A DNA stretch of 64,000 bases from an uncultured Lachnospiraceae bacterium (GTDB taxonomy: Bacteria; Bacillota; Clostridia; Lachnospirales; Lachnospiraceae), in NCBI GenBank assembly GCA_910584845.1, contig CAJUDH010000001.1:1-64000 (forward strand), read 5' to 3'. Positions 8,875 through 18,119 of this stretch are shown here, one piece after another. The notes under the pieces are model-generated. The model saw nothing but the letters and a program-made list of their open reading frames with translations. It searched no databases and was not told the origin of the DNA. Position 1 is the first letter of the stretch, and every line of letters begins with the position of its first letter. The translations under genes and the position numbers were made by a program.

Positions 8875-10116
8875 TCAGAGTTCTGTCCGGATCATCTGCC
8901 GGATCCCCTCTTCATTGAGGTTCCGGCAAGCCTGTTCCAATTTTATAGCCCTTTCTTTAAATTCCCTTTCGCTCATCTGTGGAGTGACCACGGCAAACTC
9001 GTCTGCGCCTTCCAGCACAATGGTTTCCCCTTTCCCTAGCATATCCTCGACCTGCCCCTTTTTGCCGGCGGCATCCCCGGCGACCCGGACGAAATAGCGG
9101 CAGTCAAAAGTATCCATGCCGGCCAGCGCCAGCCGTTGGCCGTTCCAGCCAATGGGCACGTTTTTGCCCTCATTCTGGGCCGCCTCAATCAAATCCGCCA
9201 CCACGGCGCTGGCTGTGGGGAGTTTCCCCGCGCCGCTTCCGTAGTACATGGAGGTGCCCAGCTTGTCGCTTTTTACTAAAATGCCGTTATAGGCCCCGCC
9301 CACCCCATACAGGGGATGGTTTTTCCCAACCATCACCGGCGCTACCCAGGCATGGACAGCCTCCCCTTCCATGCGGCTGGTGCCAAAAAGCTTTATGGAA
9401 GCCCCCAGCTTCTTGGCATAGCGGAAATCCATATCCGTAACCGTTGTAACCCCTTCCGTATAAATATCCTGATAATCTACTTCTTTTCCGGTCACCAAGG
9501 AAGTTAAGATGGCAATCTTACGGCAAGTGTCGTACCCTTTTATATCCGCCTCCGGATCCTTCTCCGCATACCCTAATTCTTGGGCCTCCTTCAGCACATC
9601 CGAAAAGGAAGCCCCTTCTTTTTCCATTTTTGTCAAAATGTAATTCGTGGTTCCGTTGAGGATGCCTGTGATTTCCTGGATCTCCTCTCCCATCAAACAG
9701 CGGTACAACGTCCGGATAATCGGGATTCCGCCGCCCACGCTGGCCTCAAAAAAGAAATTGACCCCTTTTTCCCTTGCAAGGGCAAGCAGCTCCGTCCCGT
9801 GGGCCGCTACCAGGGCCTTATTCGAAGTGGCCACATGCTTGCCGGCGTTCAAACATGCTTTGACAAAGGGGTAGGCGGGGTTCAAACCTCCCATGGCCTC
9901 CACCACCAGCCTTACCTGTGGGTCTTTTTCAATCTTCTCAAAATCGTGGATGATCCGGTCTGCCACCGGGCTGTCCGGAAACTCCCGCAAATCCAACACA
10001 TATTTCAGCGCAATCTCCTGCCCTGCGCCCTTGGCGACCTTTTCCCGGTTTCCTTCCAAAATTTCCGCCACGCCTGAGCCAATGGTGCCATAGCCCATAA
10101 TTGCCGCATACATCAT
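8875..10116 (-). CDS. hom: homoserine dehydrogenase
   Basis: Reduces aspartate semialdehyde to homoserine, the branch point to threonine and methionine. The start MMYAAIMGYGTIGSG is chosen because GGAGGAG lies 8 bp upstream on the minus strand; this gives 413 residues. The NAD(P)-binding glycine-rich loop is GYGTIGSG, the substrate domain has LNGTTNYIL and the conserved GSGAGKLPTASAVVAD, and the C-terminal 75 residues form an ACT-like regulatory domain. It lies about 100 bp after the ACT-domain gene on the same strand, a common Clostridia pairing. Confidence 0.94.
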   Translation of the reverse strand: MMYAAIMGYGTIGSGVAEILEGNREKVAKGAGQEIALKYVLDLREFPDSPVADRIIHDFEKIEKDPQVRLVVEAMGGLNPAYPFVKACLNAGKHVATSNKALVAAHGTELLALAREKGVNFFFEASVGGGIPIIRTLYRCLMGEEIQEITGILNGTTNYILTKMEKEGASFSDVLKEAQELGYAEKDPEADIKGYDTCRKIAILTSLVTGKEVDYQDIYTEGVTTVTDMDFRYAKKLGASIKLFGTSRMEGEAVHAWVAPVMVGKNHPLYGVGGAYNGILVKSDKLGTSMYYGSGAGKLPTASAVVADLIEAAQNEGKNVPIGWNGQRLALAGMDTFDCRYFVRVAGDAAGKKGQVEDMLGKGETIVLEGADEFAVVTPQMSEREFKERAIKLEQACRNLNEEGIRQMIRTEL

Positions 10117-10222
10117 AATTTTCTCCTCCACTGTATTTCTTCATCCTTTTTCAACCATCCAAAAACCTTCGGCGCCAGATTTACGCTTTTTTACGTGAAT
10201 GTATTTTGCCCGTCCGGCCCCG

Positions 10223-10669
10223 CTATCCCCGGGCAAGGATCTTTACATAGTGGATCCCCTGCCGGGCCTCCATCTCCGCTACCATCTCTGATATGTTCCC
10301 CGTATTGGCCCTGACCTCTACAGACAGCGTTAACGTAGCCACGCCGTTGACCGGGATGCTCTGATGGATCGTCAGGATATTGGCCTTATAGACAGCCACT
10401 ACATGCAGCAAATCAGATAAAAGCCCCTGCTCGTCATTCATCTGAAGCACAAAAGTCACGGTCTTTCCCTTGGTATTGTCATAAAAGGGGAAAATGTCAT
10501 CCTTATATTTGTAAAAGGAGCTGCGGCTGATCCCCACCCGTTCTGCCGCCTCCTGTACCGTGGCGGCTTGTTCCGATTCCAAAAGCTTTTTCGCTTCTAC
10601 TACCTTTAGCAGCACCTCCGGCACTGCTTTCTGCTTCACCACAAAATATTTGGTCTTTTCCTCTGTCAT
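10223..10669 (-). CDS. ACT-domain protein with N-terminal HTH (PheB / UPF0735 family)
   Basis: About 148 residues from MTEEKTKYF. The N-terminal half has a helix-turn-helix-like stretch (VQEAAERVGISRSSFYKYKD); the C-terminal half is an ACT domain (VTFVLQMNDEQGLLSDLL), a fold that usually binds an amino acid. Length and order fit the PheB/UPF0735 family, which is often beside hom and probably senses an aspartate-family or aromatic amino acid. Co-transcription with hom is likely. The ligand is not known from sequence. Confidence 0.85.
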   Translation of the reverse strand: MTEEKTKYFVVKQKAVPEVLLKVVEAKKLLESEQAATVQEAAERVGISRSSFYKYKDDIFPFYDNTKGKTVTFVLQMNDEQGLLSDLLHVVAVYKANILTIHQSIPVNGVATLTLSVEVRANTGNISEMVAEMEARQGIHYVKILARG

Positions 10670-10742
10670 AGCAAAATCTCTCCCCACGTTGTACGCACAG
10701 GATACACATTTGTATTCACGAGGAAGATATTAGCACAAAATC

Positions 10743-10779
10743 AGGCAGGGTGCAAGCATAAATTGCAGGCACCCTGCCT
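10743..10779 (-). terminator. hairpin terminator downstream of prfB
   Basis: Arms AGGCAGGGTGC (10743-10753) and GCACCCTGCCT (10769-10779) pair perfectly over 11 bp; on the minus strand the hairpin is followed by GATTTTG. It lies 53 bp beyond the prfB stop. Confidence 0.7.
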
Positions 10780-10831
10780 TCCTTTTGTTGCTGTCGTTTT
10801 ATAGCAAGCCTTTTATCATGGCCGCTGCCTT

Positions 10832-11969
10832 CTAATCCTCGGACAAAGCCTTCCGGTCGGGGCAGCCCAGGCTTAGCCATTTCAGGTATGCGCTGATAAA
10901 ACTGTCCAAACCGCCGTCCAGCACGCTGGCCACGTTGCCTGTTTCCTCGCCGGTCCGCAAATCTTTCACCATGGTGTAAGGCTGCAGCACATAAGAACGG
11001 ATCTGGTTGCCCCAGCCGATTTCTTTTACGTCGCCCCGGATATCTGACAATTTTTCCGCGTTCTCTTGCTGTTTTAGCATGAAAAGTTTGGCCTTAAGCA
11101 TCTGCATGGCCTTGTCTTTATTCTGGAACTGGGAACGCTCGTTTTGGCACTGTACCACAATCCCCGTCGGGATATGGGTAATCCGCACTGCCGAGGAGGT
11201 TTTATTAATATGCTGGCCACCGGCGCCGCTGGAGCGGTATGTGTCCACCCGCAAGTCTTCCTGGTTGATTTCCACGTCCAAATCTTCCTCAATATCCGGC
11301 ATTACATCACAGGATACAAAAGAAGTCTGCCGTTTGCCTGCCGCGTTAAAGGGGGAAATGCGTACCAGCCGGTGTACACCCCTCTCGGATTTCAGGTATC
11401 CAAAAGCATTCTCCCCGTTGATCTGGATTGTCACCGATTTGATCCCCGCCTCGTCGCCATCCAAAAAGTCCAGGACTTCCGACTTATACCCCATTTTATC
11501 CGCCCACCGGCAATACATGCGGTAAAGCATGCTGCACCAGTCGCAGGATTCCGTGCCGCCAGCCCCGGCGTTAAGGCGCAAAATGGCGTTACATTTGTCA
11601 TACTCGCCAGAAAGCAGGGTTGCCATACGCAGCTTTTCCAGGCTGGCCTCAAACTTCTGGAGCATCTCTTCGATCTCGGGGATCAGGGAAGCGTCGTTTT
11701 CCTCGTTCCCCATCTCAATCATGACCTGAATATCTTCATATTCCTGTTCCAGGCCTTGATATAATTCCACGGTGTCTTTCAGGTTCTTGGCTTCCTGCAC
11801 CAGCCTGGCAGCCTTCTCCGCATCTTCCCAGAACCCGGGCTCTTCCATGGATTTGTCTAGCTCGTCAATCCTCCTGACCTTGTTGTCCAGGTCAAAGTGA
11901 ATCCCTCACTTCCACTAATGGTTTTTGAAACGTAGATAATTCATACTTATACTGGTCCAGTTCTACCAC
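10832..11969 (-). CDS. prfB: peptide chain release factor 2, with programmed +1 frameshift
   Basis: Recognises UGA and UAA stop codons. The main frame covers 10832-11893; upstream, a short frame begins with GTG at 11969-11967 (GAGGG seven bases upstream) and reads VELDQYKYELSTFQKP before an in-frame TGA at 11894-11892. The junction is CTT-TGA-C with an internal GAGGGA just before it, the classical RF2 autoregulatory +1 frameshift site; after the shift the frame continues DLDNKVRRIDELDKSMEEPG. The total is about 378 residues. The GGQ motif reads GAGGQHINKT and the RF2 tripeptide region SPFN is present. It lies 54 bp after secA. Confidence 0.95.
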
Positions 11970-12023
11970 CGTGTCACCCTCTTCCTTATATTAAATTTTA
12001 TAAATACCGATTCCTTCCCTTAC

Positions 12024-14594
12024 TTAGATCCGCTTCCGCCCGCAGCACTGCTTAAATTTCTTTCCGCTTCCGCAGGGGCAGGGGGAATTGGGGTATATTT
12101 TTTGGACTTCCCGGCGTTTCGGCGCCTGCACCGAAGACAGGTCCTTGTTGGTGCCGGTTACTTTGGCGGCCGGTTCCCGCTCCACTTTCTGCTCTACCCG
12201 CACATGCATCAAAATCCGCACGGTTTCTTCCGTAATCGCCGCCGTCATGGCGTCGAACATCTCGAAAGCGTTCATCTTATACTCAACCACCGGATCCCTT
12301 TGCCCGTAAGCCTGCAGGCCGATCCCCTGCCGCAGCTGATCCATATCGTCAATATGGCTCATCCACTTATTGTCAATGACTTTCAGGAGGATAACCCTTT
12401 CGATCTCGCGGATATGTTCCGCATCCGGGAATTCGGCTTCTTTTGCCTCATACAGTTTGATTGCCTCTTCTTTGAGCATATGGATCAGCTCATTCTTCTT
12501 TTTCACCGGATGGTTTTCCAACGTAATCTGCCCCAAAGGCACCACCGGCAACAGCAAGGCGTTCAGCCCGGCAAGATCCCAGTCCTCCGGGTTCTGTTCG
12601 TCGGAAATGGACATGTCTACGGAGTTTTCCACAATATCCGTAATCATTTTCAGGATCAGCTCCCGCATGTTTCCCCCGTCCAGGACTTTGCGGCGTTCGG
12701 AATAGATGATCTCCCTCTGTTCGTTGTTGACCTCGTCATATTTTAGCAGGTTCTCGCGGATACCGTAGTTATTGTTCTCTATTTTCATCTGGGCTTTCTC
12801 AATGGCATTGGAAAGCATCTTGTGTTCAATCTGCTCGCCCTCCGGTACGCCCAGGGCCGTAAACATATTCATCAGCCGTTCGGAGCCAAACAGCCGCATC
12901 AAATCATCTTCCAAGGAAATATAGAAGCGGGACTCCCCCGGATCCCCCTGGCGCCCGGAACGGCCGCGGAGCTGATTGTCAATCCGGCGCGCCTCATGGC
13001 GTTCCGTGCCGATAATCCGCAGCCCGCCCAAAGCCCTTGACTCCTCGTCCAGCTTAATATCCGTACCACGGCCGGCCATATTGGTGGCAATGGTTACGGC
13101 GCCGTGTACGCCGGCGTCGGCAACAATCTCCGCTTCCAGTTCATGGTACTTGGCATTGAGCACTTTGTGGGGTACGCCTTGCCGGTTTAACATCTTGCTA
13201 AGCATTTCCGAAGTCTCAATGGTAATCGTGCCCACCAGTACGGGCTGCCCTTTCTCATGGGCTTCGATTACCTCGTCCACCACGGCTTTAAATTTTTCTT
13301 TTTTCGTTTTGTAAACCGCATCCTCATGGTCGATACGGACGACCGGTTTATTGGTGGGGATGGCGATGGCATCCATTCCGTAAGTATTGCGGAACTCCTT
13401 CTCTTCTGTCAGGGCCGTGCCGGTCATGCCGGATTTTTTGCGGAATTTGTTAAAAAAGTTCTGGAACGTAATGGTAGCCAGCGTCCGGCTCTCCCTGCGG
13501 ACATTGACATGCTCCTTGGCCTCAATTGCCTGGTGGAGGCCGTCGGAGTACCGTCTCCCCGGCATAATGCGCCCGGTAAACTCATCAACAATCAAAACCT
13601 CGTCGTCTTTCACCACGTAATCCTTATCCCGGAACATCAGGTAATTGGCCCGCAGGGCCAAGATTATATTGTGCTGGATCTCCAGGTTTTCCGGGTCGGC
13701 CAGGTTGTCGATATGGAAGAACTCCTCCACCTTCCGGACGCCGTCTTCCGTCAGGTTCACCACTTTGTCCTTCTCATTGACGACAAAATCCCCCGTCTCC
13801 TCAATATCTTCCCCCATGATAGCATTCATCTTGGTAAATTCTCCGGAAGCTTCCCCCCTTACCAGCTGGTGGACCAGCATATCGCATACTTCATACAGCT
13901 TGGTGGACTTCCCGCTCTGGCCGGAAATAATCAAGGGGGTCCTTGCTTCGTCTATGAGGACCGAATCCACCTCGTCAATAATGGCATAATCCAGGTCCCG
14001 TAACACCATCTGCTCTTTATAGATGGCCATGTTATCCCTTAAATAATCAAACCCCAACTCGTTGTTGGTCACATAGGTAATATCGCAATTGTAAGCGGCC
14101 TTCCTCTCTTCCGAGGTCATAGGGTTCAGCACGACGCCTACGGTCAGGCCCAAAAATTCATGGATCTGCCCCATCCACTCCGCGTCACGTTTTGCCAGGT
14201 AGTCATTGACCGTAACGATGTGGACACCTTTTCCGGCCAAAGCGTTGAGGTATGCCGGCGCGGTAGATACCAGGGTTTTCCCTTCCCCTGTCTTCATCTC
14301 GGCGATACGGCCCTGATGCAGCACCACGCCCCCGATCAGCTGCACCGGAAAATGCTCCATATTCAAAGTCCGCCGGGCCGCTTCCCTGACCGTGGCGAAA
14401 GCCTCGGGCAAAATATCGTCCAGGGTCTCCCCCTGCGCCAGCCTCTCCTTGAAGACGCGGGTATTGTCACGCAGCTCTTCGTCGGTCTTCTTCATCATAT
14501 CCGGCCGCATGGCTTCAATCTTTTCCACGATGGGATAGATCATTTTTAACTCACGTTCGCTGTGGGTGCCAAATATCTTTTCTATGAGATTCAT
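12024..14594 (-). CDS. secA: preprotein translocase ATPase SecA
   Basis: Motor of Sec-dependent protein export, at the membrane. The 856-residue protein has Walker A (EMKTGEGKT, near residue 100), the Q-motif region at the N-terminus, DEVDS, the preprotein cross-linking domain, a second nucleotide-binding domain with TNMAGRGTDI, and a C-terminal zinc motif CPCGSGKKFKQCC that binds SecB or ribosomes. Length is normal. A clear promoter lies at 14656-14684. It is followed closely by prfB, the usual Bacillota order. Confidence 0.97.
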   Translation of the reverse strand: MNLIEKIFGTHSERELKMIYPIVEKIEAMRPDMMKKTDEELRDNTRVFKERLAQGETLDDILPEAFATVREAARRTLNMEHFPVQLIGGVVLHQGRIAEMKTGEGKTLVSTAPAYLNALAGKGVHIVTVNDYLAKRDAEWMGQIHEFLGLTVGVVLNPMTSEERKAAYNCDITYVTNNELGFDYLRDNMAIYKEQMVLRDLDYAIIDEVDSVLIDEARTPLIISGQSGKSTKLYEVCDMLVHQLVRGEASGEFTKMNAIMGEDIEETGDFVVNEKDKVVNLTEDGVRKVEEFFHIDNLADPENLEIQHNIILALRANYLMFRDKDYVVKDDEVLIVDEFTGRIMPGRRYSDGLHQAIEAKEHVNVRRESRTLATITFQNFFNKFRKKSGMTGTALTEEKEFRNTYGMDAIAIPTNKPVVRIDHEDAVYKTKKEKFKAVVDEVIEAHEKGQPVLVGTITIETSEMLSKMLNRQGVPHKVLNAKYHELEAEIVADAGVHGAVTIATNMAGRGTDIKLDEESRALGGLRIIGTERHEARRIDNQLRGRSGRQGDPGESRFYISLEDDLMRLFGSERLMNMFTALGVPEGEQIEHKMLSNAIEKAQMKIENNNYGIRENLLKYDEVNNEQREIIYSERRKVLDGGNMRELILKMITDIVENSVDMSISDEQNPEDWDLAGLNALLLPVVPLGQITLENHPVKKKNELIHMLKEEAIKLYEAKEAEFPDAEHIREIERVILLKVIDNKWMSHIDDMDQLRQGIGLQAYGQRDPVVEYKMNAFEMFDAMTAAITEETVRILMHVRVEQKVEREPAAKVTGTNKDLSSVQAPKRREVQKIYPNSPCPCGSGKKFKQCCGRKRI

Positions 14595-14655
14595 CCTTTT
14601 CTCTCCTATCTCATTTTCTCTTCTCTATCGTCTTCTTCTAAGGTCAATCTTATAC

Positions 14656-14684
14656 ATTGTAGCACTAACCTAAAATTTATTCAA
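14656..14684 (-). promoter_or_regulatory. sigma-A-type promoter of secA
   Basis: On the minus strand, TTGAAT (14684-14679) and TACAAT (14661-14656) are 17 bp apart, with TGC before the -10 box (extended -10). It lies 62 bp upstream of the secA start. Confidence 0.75.
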
Positions 14685-14855
14685 CTTTTTCCTCCCTGTT
14701 CACAAAAAATTAATTTTCCTGCCCTGCCCCTGGCTGCAACGGACGCTTTCTTTCTGCCTGTTGGCCTACGGGTCCTTTGCCTTTCGAAGATAACATAAAA
14801 ATACAACTTATGGTCAACCGGGCAAATTGCACAAAATTTATGTTCGTTTTTATGC

Positions 14856-14970
14856 TTATCCACATTATCCACATTTTCTTTGTGGGTTATTCTCCATTTT
14901 TATCCACACCTATACTTGTCCTATTTAAGCCAAAATCGAGTTATGCACCAAGTTATCCACATTATCCACA
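14856..14970. promoter_or_regulatory. cluster of five perfect DnaA boxes
   Basis: The consensus 9-mer TTATCCACA occurs at 14856-14864, 14865-14873, 14900-14908, 14953-14961 and 14962-14970, all in the same orientation; two pairs abut head-to-tail. A near match TTATGCACC sits at 14941-14949. Surroundings are AT-rich. The cluster lies in the 640-bp divergent spacer between secA and hpf, with no dnaA or dnaN in view, so it is more likely an extra-origin DnaA-binding cluster than oriC itself, though an origin function cannot be excluded. Confidence 0.8.
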
Positions 14971-15178
14971 TATCCCCTTCCTTCCTGCCCTTCCACCAAA
15001 CCCGCCCCTGTCCCCAGTGCCGGATTTGTATACTTGTCATAAATTTAATAATCCCGGAAAAAAATGTGGCCAAAAGCCTTGACTTGCGCTTTCCCTTCCG
15101 GTTCACACATCGCCCCTAAGAAAGACACCCAAAAGTAACTTTATCTCAACAATTGTCACAACAATTTCCCTTTTTTCA

Positions 15179-15207
15179 TTGAATTTATTAAACATATGTG
15201 ATATAAT
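15179..15207 (+). promoter_or_regulatory. sigma-A-type promoter of hpf
   Basis: TTGAAT (15179-15184) and TATAAT (15202-15207) separated by 17 bp, with TGA before the -10 box (extended -10). The hpf start is 31 bp downstream with AAGGAG in between. Confidence 0.8.
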
Positions 15208-15238
15208 TATCCTATCTCAAAAGAAGGAGCTGATGATT

Positions 15239-15766
15239 ATGCGTTATACGATTACAGGAAGGAACATCAACATCACACCTGCGCTCAGAGAGGCCGTAGA
15301 AGAAAAAATCGGAAAACTGGACCGCTATTTCAACCCCAATACGGAAGTGATTGTCACCTTGAGCGTGCAGAAGGACAAACAGAACATCGAAGTAACCATT
15401 CCAGTCAAAGGCAGCATCATCCGCGCAGAAGAATCCAGCAACGACATGTATGTCTCCATTGATTTAGTAGAGGAGGTTATCGAACGCCAGCTTAAGAAAT
15501 ATAAAAATAAGCTCATTGATAAAAAACAATCTGCCCTTGCGTTTTCCGACTTTTTTATGAACGAGGAAGTAGAGCCGGAAGACGAAATCCGCATCGTTAA
15601 GACCAAACGGTTCGGCATCAAACCTATGGACCCGGAAGAAGCCTGCGTCCAGATGGAGCTGTTGGGCCATAGCTTTTATGTATTCCTAAACGCCGACACG
15701 GAAGAAGTCAACGTAGTTTATAAACGGAAAGGCAATTCTTACGGGTTGATTGAACCGGAATTTTAA
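15239..15766 (+). CDS. hpf: ribosome hibernation promoting factor, long form
   Basis: Binds 30S subunits in stationary phase and dimerises them into inactive 100S ribosomes. The start MRYTITGRNINITPALRE is preferred because AAGGAG is 9 bp upstream; an ATG two codons earlier would be too close. The 175-residue product has the N-terminal S30AE domain (residues 1-100) and the C-terminal dimerisation domain (IVKTKRFGIKPMDPEEA to the end), which marks the long form of Bacillota. It is monocistronic, with its own promoter and a terminator hairpin. Confidence 0.94.
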   Translation: MRYTITGRNINITPALREAVEEKIGKLDRYFNPNTEVIVTLSVQKDKQNIEVTIPVKGSIIRAEESSNDMYVSIDLVEEVIERQLKKYKNKLIDKKQSALAFSDFFMNEEVEPEDEIRIVKTKRFGIKPMDPEEACVQMELLGHSFYVFLNADTEEVNVVYKRKGNSYGLIEPEF

Positions 15767-15789
15767 TACCAAAATACCCGCAGTATAAA

Positions 15790-15831
15790 AGGGCCCTTGC
15801 ATGGCCACGGACCTGGCCATGCAAGGGCCCT
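15790..15831. terminator. convergent bidirectional terminator, 18-bp stem
   Basis: Arms 15790-15807 and 15814-15831 pair perfectly over 18 bp with a 6-base loop. It is flanked by TTTTAT on the minus-strand side, just past the stop of the acyltransferase gene, and it also lies 24 bp after hpf, so it probably serves both. Confidence 0.8.
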
Positions 15832-15843
15832 CTTGCGCGGTGT

Positions 15844-16875
15844 TCAAACCAGCTTTTTCAGCCACCGGAACCCTTCCCGCTCCGCCAGCCACGTCATACT
15901 CCAGGCAAACAGAAGCAGAGGCACCATAATGGACACCGTAACCCCTTTCTTTGTATGGGGGAGCGGGTTCCATCTGGAAGTCCAGCTAAACAGGTAAAAG
16001 AAATAGAAATGGGACAAATAGATCCACTGGCTCATACCCCGCAGCCGCAGGCATAGGCCGTGGCGCCCCCCTTTTACCGCCGATGCCGCCGCAAACAGGA
16101 AAAACGCCGCCGGGGCGGAAGTAAATACCATATTGGTATTGCTGCAACGGATCACCTCCACAAGCATCCCTGCAGTAAATGCCATAAATCCGGCCGCTGC
16201 CGGCCAAAATGGCATTTGACGGCCGGATTTGGCAAACCAGAGGCCCAGGCAGACAAAAAAGCTCCCGTAAAACACGCCGTTGCGTACCGTAAGGAAATAC
16301 TTTCCGTAGAGGCGGAGTAAATCCTGGAGCTTCATGGGCAGCTGTTGGTTAAAATACCAGTTGTCGCAGATACATCCCACTATAAATAGCAGGCCGGTCG
16401 CGATCAGCAGCTGCCACACCTTTACCCCCTTGGCATAGGCAAACCACACCAGCAGGCAGGCAGCCAAAAGCGCCGGGAGGTACCAAAGCTGCACGGTTGT
16501 GCTGCTGAAAAAGAAAGACTGCACATAAAACAGGATCCCCCTGGCCACATCCCGGTTCCCGTGGTACCACTGGTATAAATCAAGGGGCAGATAAATCAGC
16601 GACCATATCAGGTACAGCCGCAATATCCGGCCGCAATATCGAAAGACGGCTTCCCACCCCTCCTTTACCCGCCCCCTGTCCGTTTTCCTGAACAGGAAAA
16701 AACCTGCAATGATAAAAAATACCGGAACCCCCAAGTTGGAAAGCCATGCGCCGACCACGATCCGCCATTTGCTTTCCGCCGGGTAAAAAACTTGAATCAT
16801 GTGGCGGGCCGCAATCAGTATGGCCATAGCCGCCTTTACCACATCCAGCCCGTCATATTGCCTTTTTTCCACCAT
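15844..16875 (-). CDS. acyltransferase 3 family membrane protein
   Basis: A 343-residue polytopic membrane protein with about ten hydrophobic segments. The N-terminal YDGLDVVKAAMAILIAARH motif carries the His typical of the acyltransferase-3 (OafA/WecH-like) family, and SNLGVPVFFIIAGFFLF matches the family's second conserved segment. Such enzymes O-acylate extracellular carbohydrates. It starts 12 bp after the NlpC/P60 gene, so it is probably the last gene of a trxB - NlpC - acyltransferase unit. The substrate is unknown. Confidence 0.85.
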   Translation of the reverse strand: MVEKRQYDGLDVVKAAMAILIAARHMIQVFYPAESKWRIVVGAWLSNLGVPVFFIIAGFFLFRKTDRGRVKEGWEAVFRYCGRILRLYLIWSLIYLPLDLYQWYHGNRDVARGILFYVQSFFFSSTTVQLWYLPALLAACLLVWFAYAKGVKVWQLLIATGLLFIVGCICDNWYFNQQLPMKLQDLLRLYGKYFLTVRNGVFYGSFFVCLGLWFAKSGRQMPFWPAAAGFMAFTAGMLVEVIRCSNTNMVFTSAPAAFFLFAAASAVKGGRHGLCLRLRGMSQWIYLSHFYFFYLFSWTSRWNPLPHTKKGVTVSIMVPLLLFAWSMTWLAEREGFRWLKKLV

Positions 16876-16887
16876 AGTCCACCCCTT

Positions 16888-18105
16888 TTAATCCAAAAAC
16901 GTTACAGCCTTGCATGGGGTCCGGTAATTGTACGGCGAAATAATAATGCCCGTTGTGGCATTGCTGGCATGGATCACCTGCCCGCCGCCTATGTATAACG
17001 CCACATGGTTGATATAATCCCCGCTGGCATAAAACAAAAGGTCCCCCGGCTGGGCGGACTCCACCGGGATCCCTTTCCCGCGCTCCGCCTGGTCCCGGGA
17101 ACTGCGCCCCGTTTCAATGTCAAAATGGGCGTAGACCCCTTGAGTAAAGCCCGAACAGTCTGCCCCGTTTGTCAGGCTTGTCCCCCCATAGACATAGGGG
17201 CAGCCCAAAAACTGCTTCGCATAGGCTACAATAGCAGCCCTGGTAGCCGACACCACCTCTGCCGACCTTACCATGTCCCCCCCGGGGCCGGAAAGGGGGC
17301 CTTGGGGCGAAGCAGGGGAAGGGGCTTTTGCCAAAACGGGCGCCGACGTCTGGGGGGAAGACCCGCCTTTATTGGGGTGGGCCTCAATATACGTTTCCTG
17401 GGGAGGTTGCCCCCCTTGCCAGGCCGGGTCTGCCGCGCCCTGCCTGGCCTGTTCTAAGGCAGCCATAGCAGCCATGGCCTCCTGTTTGCGGCTGGCCTCT
17501 TCTGCCATCTTTTGCTGTTCCTCTTCCAAAGATACGGCCTGGTCAAACTCCACCTGGGTTTTACAATATTCCTTTGCCACATAGCCCGTTAAATCCGCGT
17601 CTACTTCTACTTTATAAAAAATCCCTTCTTCCCCCTGTACCACATACCGCTCTTCCTGGGAAAGCAGGGTCAGTACTTTACTGTTTAAATCCGGCCGCTC
17701 CCGAAGGCGCAGGCTTTCCGTGTCCACGGTTAAAAACTCCCTTCCAATGGATTGGGCCAGCTTTTGCGCCTCCCCTCCGGTAATAAAATATTGTGCCTTA
17801 ATATAACCGGTCACCGTGCCGGACCGGATCCGGTACCAGGTTCCGCCTTCGCCTTCCACAGCCTCCTGGATCTCTGCCGCACAATGGTTGTAAACCTTGC
17901 CTACAACCTTGCTGGAAGTATTGGCCTGTTCCCGGATATTCACATAGCCTTCCACCTGGGAGACTGCGATGTGGGAGTAATCTTCCTTCGCCGTCACCCT
18001 AGCCGCCGGGTTCGGGGATTTCCCCACATTTGCGTAAGCCGCCACACTGTAGCACAGGCCTATGCACAGGCAGCCTGCCATCCGTATACCCCAAGCTTTT
18101 TTCAT
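16888..18105 (-). CDS. secreted SH3b - NlpC/P60 cell-wall endopeptidase
   Basis: A 405-residue exported protein with signal peptide MKKAWGIRMAGCLCIGLCYS ending near AYA. Two SH3b domains follow (GYVNIREQANTSSKVVGKVY, about residues 53-110; LRLRERPDLNSKVL, about 130-185), then a Gln/Ala-rich linker and a Pro/Ser-rich stretch, then a C-terminal NlpC/P60 domain. The catalytic Cys is in NGADCSGF and the His in INHVALYIGGG. It should cut peptidoglycan stem peptides. It lies 14 bp after trxB on the same strand. Confidence 0.92.
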   Translation of the reverse strand: MKKAWGIRMAGCLCIGLCYSVAAYANVGKSPNPAARVTAKEDYSHIAVSQVEGYVNIREQANTSSKVVGKVYNHCAAEIQEAVEGEGGTWYRIRSGTVTGYIKAQYFITGGEAQKLAQSIGREFLTVDTESLRLRERPDLNSKVLTLLSQEERYVVQGEEGIFYKVEVDADLTGYVAKEYCKTQVEFDQAVSLEEEQQKMAEEASRKQEAMAAMAALEQARQGAADPAWQGGQPPQETYIEAHPNKGGSSPQTSAPVLAKAPSPASPQGPLSGPGGDMVRSAEVVSATRAAIVAYAKQFLGCPYVYGGTSLTNGADCSGFTQGVYAHFDIETGRSSRDQAERGKGIPVESAQPGDLLFYASGDYINHVALYIGGGQVIHASNATTGIIISPYNYRTPCKAVTFLD

Positions 18106-18119
18106 CTGCGCACGCCCCC

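Noticed and set aside
14595..15238. secA-hpf spacer considered as the chromosomal origin
   Set aside because: DnaA boxes are present but there is no dnaA, dnaN or AT-rich 13-mer array recognised, so only a DnaA-box cluster is claimed.
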